Shown here in pieces: positions 52,173-57,288 of a stretch of DNA of 57,288 bases (position 1 is the first letter of the stretch; each line of letters begins with the position of its first letter). Made by a program: the position numbers and the translations under genes. The notes below the pieces were generated by a model. It searched no databases, was not told the DNA's origin, and worked only from the letters and a program-made list of their open reading frames with translations. This DNA is from an uncultured Saprospiraceae bacterium (GTDB lineage Bacteria; Bacteroidota; Bacteroidia; Chitinophagales; Saprospiraceae), in contig CALBWK010000060.1 of assembly GCA_937969415.1 (NCBI GenBank), positions 1-57,288 of the forward strand, written 5' to 3'.

Positions 52173-55148
52173 TTAATGTTGAATAATAACTCTCTCTGTA
52201 TAAGTCTTGTCTTCTTCATCAAAAGTGATAGCAATTAAGTAGATTCCATCTGGAAAATCCAAAACGGATAGTTGATTATCTACCATTACGTTGTGAATTG
52301 ACTTAACTATTTGACCTGCAGTATTTATCATAGTTATACTCTTGATTGTAGACGTTTTGTCTAAGTTGAGAATTGTAAGTGTTTCATTTGCAGGACTTGG
52401 AAAAATTTGAATTTCATTTTCTTGTATGCTATGAGAGATTTCTAGTTGTTTCGGATTTTTTATCCTTTCTCTATTGGTAACAACTTGTTCATTATTATGT
52501 TTTGTCTTTATACTGAGAAGGTAATCTTCTGTTTCCCCTCTAGAATATGTAGAGCATGGATCAACGACATAGTTGCTTGTGCTCATAATGCATCTCATAC
52601 GGGTAGTAAGATTGTTAGCCCAAGAGGGTAGATTGATAACACCATTGATGGACCCAGTATTTCTTGCATAGCCAATCAATTCGAAATTGTCGTTGAAATC
52701 GCCGTCTTGATTGTAGTCTATCCAGAATGTCCAGTAGAATAATTGGGAATGTGAAGTTGGATTACTAGGTGTTGCAATGAGATGAATCTGTGGATTATTA
52801 ATTTCTATTGAGTTGTGGGTATAATCTCCATAACCCCAGTCATTTCCAGAATTATTGAACCTTGATGCCAAGCGCATAGATTGTATATAGCTTGAGGAAT
52901 TATTGCCTAGTGATTTGCAATAGCTAGGACCTGTCATCGACGGTGCGACGACAATATTGAAATCACATGTTTCTACATTACCACACTGATCTTCAAATTG
53001 GTAGATAACTTGATGGGAGCCGACAGGACATACAGTGCCTGAGATAGGACCGGAAATTTGTCTAGTGGTAACGCAAGACGGAATCTCTAAGACGTATTCA
53101 AGTGAAACGGTACCATTTTGGTCATTCCACTCGCCTGATCGATACAATTCTAGATAATCTTGGTTTCCGTTGTAATTGTTGGGTTGTCGCCAAGCCCATT
53201 GACTAAAAGTAATGGGACTTCCATCTACCCAACTGAACGTACCTTCATTATTCGTATCTGAAGCGCCAATCCAAGCTGTATTGGCCTGTAGTCTTGATGC
53301 TATATATTGGTTTTCCGAGGCAGAATTGATTATTGCTAAGTGACCGCCGTTGTTTTGACAGGCTTGTTCAGCTGCGGCCCACGATGCCAATGAGTTAGAA
53401 CAATAGTAGTGCGAACCTTCGAATGAACCTAAGTAGGTAAATCCAGAAATGTTTTGAGCAGTTGAGCATTCCGCACAACAGCTAGAAGCGATGGGTGTAT
53501 CCCATGTGCAAACGGCACTATGAATGTTGTCAGCTTGTATATTAATATCAGCAGGGCAGGTAACTGTAAGACCGCCTTCTACTTCAATATTGAATGTACA
53601 ACTAGTAAAAGAACTACAAGCATCTTCAGCCGTATACGTAACACTGTAACTGCCGCTGCTTAAGAAGGTGCCTGGTTCTGGTCCAGCAGTCTGTGTAACA
53701 CTGTTGCAAGATCTCTCTACAATGAATTCATAACTGTTAGAATTGTAATCATCATTCCATAAACCGTTGGAGAGCAAACTGACATAGTCTTGATTATCTC
53801 TATAATTATTAGGTTGTCCAGGATACCAATTTCTGTAAGTTGGTGCAGAATCATTACACCAAACAAATTGCCCTTCTTGATCTCGGTCATTTAACCCCAT
53901 CCAGGCTGGTCCAGTCAAAAGTTTTGAAGTAAGAAAGTCATTTTCTTGTTGACTGTTTATCTGAACAAGCTGGACTCCTTGAGCATTAGCAATGGCTTTT
54001 GCTTCTGGCCAAGTTTTACGACTCAGAGAACAGTAATAGTTGCGATTATTAAGAGTACCCATATGAAAGAAGCCAGGAATCGGAGAAGAATCATCGCAAC
54101 TATCGCAGTGTCCCATATATGTAGGTACAGTCCAATCCACATAAGTGCCACCATTATTCCCGCAAGAAACAATGATGTCTTCTGGACAAGTTATAATTCT
54201 CGGACTGCTATCTTCAGCTAATCCAAAATCACCATAGGCATTTAATTCTGCAGCTGCGACAGTATTTTGTTGGTTGCTACTATTCAGTGCTTCCCATTCC
54301 TGGAGAGCTTCGCCCCATCTAACTACTTGGAGATTGTTATCATCAAGATCATTAGGTGGCGATGTTGTGCTTTCTTCATAGGTAAAGCTTATGTTACTGA
54401 CAGGAAGCTGACTGTATTGCTGGGGTTGTATGGACCAGAATCTATCAACAGCACTCAGTCCAGATGCATTTCCATCTAAATCAAAGTTGTTGATGCCTTG
54501 AGGCAATGGCTGATTATTGGCATTAGTTGGATAGGTGGAAAATAAGAAATGTCCGTCTTGACCCATCCCATTTCTAGTTATATCAAAACTAATCGGTATG
54601 GCTGATAAATTCATATTGGCAAAAGGTATTTGATAGAGACCATTACCCATACTACCAATATCCCATCTTACTATATCTTGAGACGAGTTGGTTATTATAC
54701 CGCCACCTTGTGAAAAGGGTAGAGCTAGGTGATTAGAATTTAGTATGTGGAGGATGTTGGCATTGAGCCGAATATAGCCACCATTTAATCTCAGTTGATC
54801 GCTTATGCCTATAGTGTTCTCCAGAAGCACAGTCTGGTTGTTGTCTATCGTTAGGGTGTTGAATAGGGTATTGAATCCGCCACCTATTGTTTGATTCGTG
54901 CCAAGCAATGATATACTACCTGAACCCATACCTAAGGGATTACTAGCTACAGTGTTGAGCCAATTTCCTCTTAGCTCAATAAGGCCGTCATTATGGACTT
55001 GTCCACCTTGGTTTGTGAAATCTCCTTGGATATGCAAAAGAGCACCATCTTGGACAGTGATATTGCAGCCATCATTGACTAATTGGCTTGTTGCTTGATG
55101 TGCAAGCGTAAGAATAAGGAGAGATATAAGGCTTAGACGAAATTTCAT
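52173..55148 (-). CDS. T9SS type A surface protein with two C-type lectin domains
   Basis: A 991-residue secreted protein. After the leader MKFRLSLISLLILTLAHQ come the N-terminal domain shared with the 46467-47687 protein (about 22-310) and an HYR-like stretch. Two C-type lectin-like domains follow, each with a QPNN calcium/sugar loop and WND; the first has WYPGQPNNYRDNQDYV. A second HYR-type strand and a GEVED-type domain (WIDYNQDGDFND, SRGETEDYLL) lead to a type A sorting domain (IFPSPANETLTI). It is likely a carbohydrate-binding adhesin. ATG 55148 is preferred because the upstream extension would overlap its operator. Confidence 0.9.
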   Translation of the reverse strand: MKFRLSLISLLILTLAHQATSQLVNDGCNITVQDGALLHIQGDFTNQGGQVHNDGLIELRGNWLNTVASNPLGMGSGSISLLGTNQTIGGGFNTLFNTLTIDNNQTVLLENTIGISDQLRLNGGYIRLNANILHILNSNHLALPFSQGGGIITNSSQDIVRWDIGSMGNGLYQIPFANMNLSAIPISFDITRNGMGQDGHFLFSTYPTNANNQPLPQGINNFDLDGNASGLSAVDRFWSIQPQQYSQLPVSNISFTYEESTTSPPNDLDDNNLQVVRWGEALQEWEALNSSNQQNTVAAAELNAYGDFGLAEDSSPRIITCPEDIIVSCGNNGGTYVDWTVPTYMGHCDSCDDSSPIPGFFHMGTLNNRNYYCSLSRKTWPEAKAIANAQGVQLVQINSQQENDFLTSKLLTGPAWMGLNDRDQEGQFVWCNDSAPTYRNWYPGQPNNYRDNQDYVSLLSNGLWNDDYNSNSYEFIVERSCNSVTQTAGPEPGTFLSSGSYSVTYTAEDACSSFTSCTFNIEVEGGLTVTCPADINIQADNIHSAVCTWDTPIASSCCAECSTAQNISGFTYLGSFEGSHYYCSNSLASWAAAEQACQNNGGHLAIINSASENQYIASRLQANTAWIGASDTNNEGTFSWVDGSPITFSQWAWRQPNNYNGNQDYLELYRSGEWNDQNGTVSLEYVLEIPSCVTTRQISGPISGTVCPVGSHQVIYQFEDQCGNVETCDFNIVVAPSMTGPSYCKSLGNNSSSYIQSMRLASRFNNSGNDWGYGDYTHNSIEINNPQIHLIATPSNPTSHSQLFYWTFWIDYNQDGDFNDNFELIGYARNTGSINGVINLPSWANNLTTRMRCIMSTSNYVVDPCSTYSRGETEDYLLSIKTKHNNEQVVTNRERIKNPKQLEISHSIQENEIQIFPSPANETLTILNLDKTSTIKSITMINTAGQIVKSIHNVMVDNQLSVLDFPDGIYLIAITFDEEDKTYTERVIIQH

Positions 55149-55166
55149 TCTGATTATTTTAGGAAG

Positions 55167-55211
55167 ACAAGTTAGATCACAACGGTATTGTATTTGGTGA
55201 CATAAATCACA
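55167..55211 (-). promoter_or_regulatory. CRP-like operator and -7-like box before the lectin-protein gene
   Basis: GGTGA-CATAAA-TCACA at 55196-55211 has one mismatch. TAACTTGT (55174-55167) lies 21 bases downstream and partly matches TAnnTTTG. It is 48-63 bases upstream of the ATG at 55148. Confidence 0.6.
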
Positions 55212-55235
55212 CTTATCCATATTCTGATTAGGAAC

Positions 55236-55274
55236 AAAAGAAAAGACCCAAGTACGACACTATGCGCACTTGGG
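55236..55274 (-). terminator. Terminator of the outer-membrane barrel gene
   Basis: Stem CCCAAGT/ACTTGGG (55247-55253 / 55268-55274). On the minus strand the stem is followed by a T-rich tail (complement of 55236-55246). It separates the barrel gene from the lectin gene downstream. Confidence 0.6.
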
Positions 55275-55307
55275 CCAGATTAACTACAAAAGTTTAATTG
55301 AATAAGC

Positions 55308-55883
55308 CTAGAGCTTATAACCTATTTTGAAAATACCTTGAAAACTGTTCTGAGATAGTTCTGATTCTTCTAATTGAATGTCTGGGGCTAGTACATATCT
55401 TGGAGAAATACCTAACATAAATTTTCCAAAATGTACTGTTGCACTCGTTGATATTCCATAGGCAAAGCCTGCTGAAGTTTCGTCTGCAGTACTACCATTT
55501 ATATATCCTAATGATGGACCTAGGGCCCATTCAAAGGTAGGTGTCACAACTAGTCTGTATTCTGGATTGATACTTAAGGTCCAATAGTCGTAGCCTAGAT
55601 CTGCGTCAGAATAAGTCAAAAAGCTAACTTGCTGTCTGATATAGTTTTTCTTGGTACAAGCCAAAGGACATTGCATCGCCAATTCTACACCATAACCAAT
55701 ACCACTGGAGTTAAGGTCCGATAGAGATACATAAGCCACTTGTGGTGCTATAGAAATTTGCGGTCTAAAATTCTCTTTGAATACTGGGAGCATTCCGGTA
55801 TCCGCTTGCTTAATAAAAGGTTGGTCTTGAGCGAATAGATTGAATGCACAGAAACAAATAATTGCAGTGAAAATATTTTTCAT
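55308..55883 (-). CDS. Outer-membrane beta-barrel protein (hypothetical)
   Basis: A 191-residue protein. A signal peptide (about 1-19, FNLFAQ) is followed by alternating beta strands (ISIAPQVAYVSLSDL, YWTLSINPEYRLVV, FGKFMLGISPRYVL) ending in IFKIGYKL with a terminal hydrophobic pattern. Two Cys (CPLACTKK) may form a loop disulfide. ATG 55883 is chosen over a GTG at 55940, which would start inside the operator. No specific family was recognised. A CRP-like operator and a perfect -7 box precede it. Confidence 0.75.
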   Translation of the reverse strand: MKNIFTAIICFCAFNLFAQDQPFIKQADTGMLPVFKENFRPQISIAPQVAYVSLSDLNSSGIGYGVELAMQCPLACTKKNYIRQQVSFLTYSDADLGYDYWTLSINPEYRLVVTPTFEWALGPSLGYINGSTADETSAGFAYGISTSATVHFGKFMLGISPRYVLAPDIQLEESELSQNSFQGIFKIGYKL

Positions 55884-55895
55884 AATTTTTTGTCG

Positions 55896-55941
55896 CAAAT
55901 GTAATAGCACTGTAATTTCAAATTTTGTGACTTCTATCACA
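55896..55941 (-). promoter_or_regulatory. CRP-like operator and -7 box before the barrel gene
   Basis: TGTGA-CTTCTA-TCACA at 55926-55941 has perfect arms. TACATTTG (55903-55896) is an exact TAnnTTTG box, 22 bases away. The likely transcription start is near 55892, giving an operator centred at about -41. Confidence 0.75.
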
Positions 55942-56108
55942 ACAGATTAATATTTTCTTGTAGCACTATTTTCGTATTAGTTATAAGTATATGATAAGTC
56001 CTCCCCTTGTAACAGAGAAGGACTCAACAAAAAACCAACTAAACCGTATTTGAACTAAGGTAAATTTTGTACTTATATTTTGCTTCTGGAGAGTTATTGG
56101 ATTGTAAC
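55942..56108 (-). other. Non-coding gap, possible leftward RNA
   Basis: No ATG-started frame is present on the minus strand of this stretch. A hairpin at 55997-56024 has an 11-bp stem that includes two G-U pairs only if transcribed leftward; in the rightward RNA these become A-C mismatches. An operator and -7-like box lie just upstream (56115-56159). It could be an sRNA or a long leader for the barrel gene. No clear terminator was seen. The rest of the gap (56160-56344) shows nothing definite. Confidence 0.3.
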
Positions 56109-56114
56109 CTATTG

Positions 56115-56159
56115 CAATATTATAACTTTGATTTTTAGATTAGTGTGATTTTTGTCACA
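56115..56159 (-). promoter_or_regulatory. Orphan CRP-like operator with -7-like box
   Basis: TGTGA-TTTTTG-TCACA at 56144-56159 has perfect arms. TAATATTG (56122-56115) differs from TAnnTTTG at one base and lies 21 bases away. The barrel gene's ATG is about 230 bases further on, beyond that gene's own operator. Confidence 0.55.
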
Positions 56160-56344
56160 CTTCAGTTCTGTGTTGAGTAGGACGGATGCATTGCTCTAAA
56201 GTTTAGTTCACTCTTTTTCTCCAGCAAAGCACCTATATGTTTTCAAAGAACCGAATTATAGTCTAGGTGTATTGTACAAATTAAAACCACTAATATTTGA
56301 GGGGATATTTTTTGTACGCCAGTTCTTTTATATAGTCCGTGATC

Positions 56345-56809
56345 TCATAAACTCAAAACCATCTGAATATCGGATCTGCCGTACACACTAGGCTTTTGCT
56401 CTACTTCATTAAATCCTAAGGACTTATACAGCGCAAGTGCTGGTGTCAGTATTCTATTGCTTTCTAGAAATATTGTTTTTGCCCCTTTGGCTTTAGCCAC
56501 TTCTATTATAGATAGTGCAAGTTGTCTTCCTATACCTTTTCCTTGGTGACTAGCAGTGACTCCCATTTTAGAGAGTTCATAATCGTAGGTGTGATTTTTT
56601 AGCTTCACTAATGAGCAGACACCTATGGCTATTCTATCTTCTATTGCAAAATGAATAGCACCACCCTCGGATATTATTTGTTCTGGGTTATTTAGTTTTA
56701 GAACATCCTCTTCTTCCATATGGAAGTATTTATCTATCCATTCTTGATTGAGTGATTTATAGAAATCTTTGTATTGCTCCTGGTATGATATGATCTTTAC
56801 TGCCTTCAT
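56345..56809 (-). CDS. GNAT-family N-acetyltransferase
   Basis: A 154-residue acetyl-CoA-dependent acetyltransferase. The core is visible: IAIGVCSLVKLK strand, KMGVTASHQGKGIGRQLALSII with the acetyl-CoA pyrophosphate loop QGKGIG, and ALYKSLGFNEVEQ. The substrate is unknown. It starts about 60 bases after the leftward DUF885 gene and is probably co-transcribed with it. Confidence 0.9.
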   Translation of the reverse strand: MKAVKIISYQEQYKDFYKSLNQEWIDKYFHMEEEDVLKLNNPEQIISEGGAIHFAIEDRIAIGVCSLVKLKNHTYDYELSKMGVTASHQGKGIGRQLALSIIEVAKAKGAKTIFLESNRILTPALALYKSLGFNEVEQKPSVYGRSDIQMVLSL

Positions 56810-56871
56810 TTACCTCGTAATAAAGCGCAATTTAATTATTGCATTCTTGATTAGGATTTATTAATGGGTAA

Positions 56872-57288
56872 TTATTTCTTCGCTATATAACCTTCAACTA
56901 TCCTCTCAAGTGATGATAATGGAATAGAGCCATTGGAAAGAAGGAGATCGTGAAACTCTCTGATATCAAATTTTTCTGCTAATTCTTTTTCCGCCCGCTG
57001 CCTCAACTCTCTGATCTTGAGCTCTCCGATTTTGTAAGAAACTGCTTGACCTGGCCAGCCGATGTATCTATCTATTTCTGTATTGATTTCGTGAAGTGAT
57101 AAGGAGGTATTGTCTTTCATGAATTCTATGGCTTGCTCTCTTGTCCACCCATAATAATGGATGCCCGGATCTACGACGAGTCTGCAAGCTCGCCACATCT
57201 CATAAGTCAATCTGCCGAAATCTTCATATGGCGTTGTATAGATTCCTGCTTCTTTGCCGAGGTATTCTGCATAGAGACCCCAGCCCTC
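56872..57288 (-). CDS. DUF885-family protein (N-terminal part outside window)
   Basis: The frame is open to the window's right edge, so this is the C-terminal ~138 residues only. EGWGLYAEYLGKE, EDFGRLTYEMWRACRLVVDPGIH and WTREQAIEFM are the characteristic end of DUF885 proteins, a group with metallopeptidase-like HEGW and EMWR motifs. The HE of the HEGW motif lies at the edge of the window. A TTG-initiated shorter frame at 57210 is not the true start. Confidence 0.9.
   Translation of the reverse strand, partial: EGWGLYAEYLGKEAGIYTTPYEDFGRLTYEMWRACRLVVDPGIHYYGWTREQAIEFMKDNTSLSLHEINTEIDRYIGWPGQAVSYKIGELKIRELRQRAEKELAEKFDIREFHDLLLSNGSIPLSSLERIVEGYIAKK

Noticed and set aside
55221-55940. GTG 55940 as the start of the barrel gene
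   Set aside because: It would begin inside the operator palindrome; ATG 55883 opens a proper signal peptide.

Overview
The window reads as a contiguous piece of a Bacteroidota chromosome, most likely of the Saprospiria/Lewinella kind. This is inferred from four things: type IX secretion (T9SS) sorting domains of types A and B, PorP/SprF and PorV-type outer-membrane proteins, a 288-residue primary sigma factor, and TAnnTTTG-type -7 promoter boxes in place of an E. coli-like -10. G+C looks like roughly 40 %. The species cannot be named from the sequence alone.

Layout. 0-9 kb: the 3' end of a T9SS cargo gene, a TonB/TolA-like energy transducer, a thioredoxin-like protein, a higBA toxin-antitoxin pair, tag, and a leftward three-gene run (TMTC-like membrane/TPR protein, dprA, alkaline phosphatase). 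9-19 kb: sucA, rpsT, a 34-residue membrane ORF behind an MCE/MlaD protein, an LptD-type LPS assembly protein, and a large polytopic membrane protein. 19-25 kb: the housekeeping block rpsO-pnp-rpoD, two hypothetical genes (one with Met/Leu-rich 9-residue repeats), a Nudix-like protein, a CDGSH protein and a PUR-alpha/DUF3276 protein. 25-32 kb: an ABC exporter and a comEA-like/comEC pair. The 3' end of the comEA-like gene is duplicated codon-for-codon 634 bp away, around an AT-rich orphan gene. 32-45 kb: msrA-msrB, an acyltransferase, a PorP/SprF protein with its 1637-residue type B T9SS partner, sppA, a Lon-N protein, a PorV/PorQ protein, holA and tRNA-Ala(GGC).

45-57 kb is the most unusual part. 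It holds surface or secreted proteins (a thioredoxin-like T9SS protein, two large paralogous T9SS proteins of which one carries two C-type lectin domains, a fibre-like protein with 44-residue repeats, and an outer-membrane barrel) together with a rhodanese, a Crp/Fnr regulator and a fatty-acid-hydroxylase-family membrane protein. Five CRP-like palindromes (TGTGA-N6-TCACA or one mismatch) occur only here. Each lies 21-22 nt upstream of a leftward -7-like box, and four lie directly before genes. With the RExxxR recognition helix of the local Crp/Fnr protein, this suggests a small, previously unannotated regulon controlling a surface/adhesion module. The fifth operator has no gene directly behind it and may drive an unannotated RNA.

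The other main novelty candidate is the 27.4-28.1 kb segment, which may be a mini-insertion that regenerated the end of its target gene.
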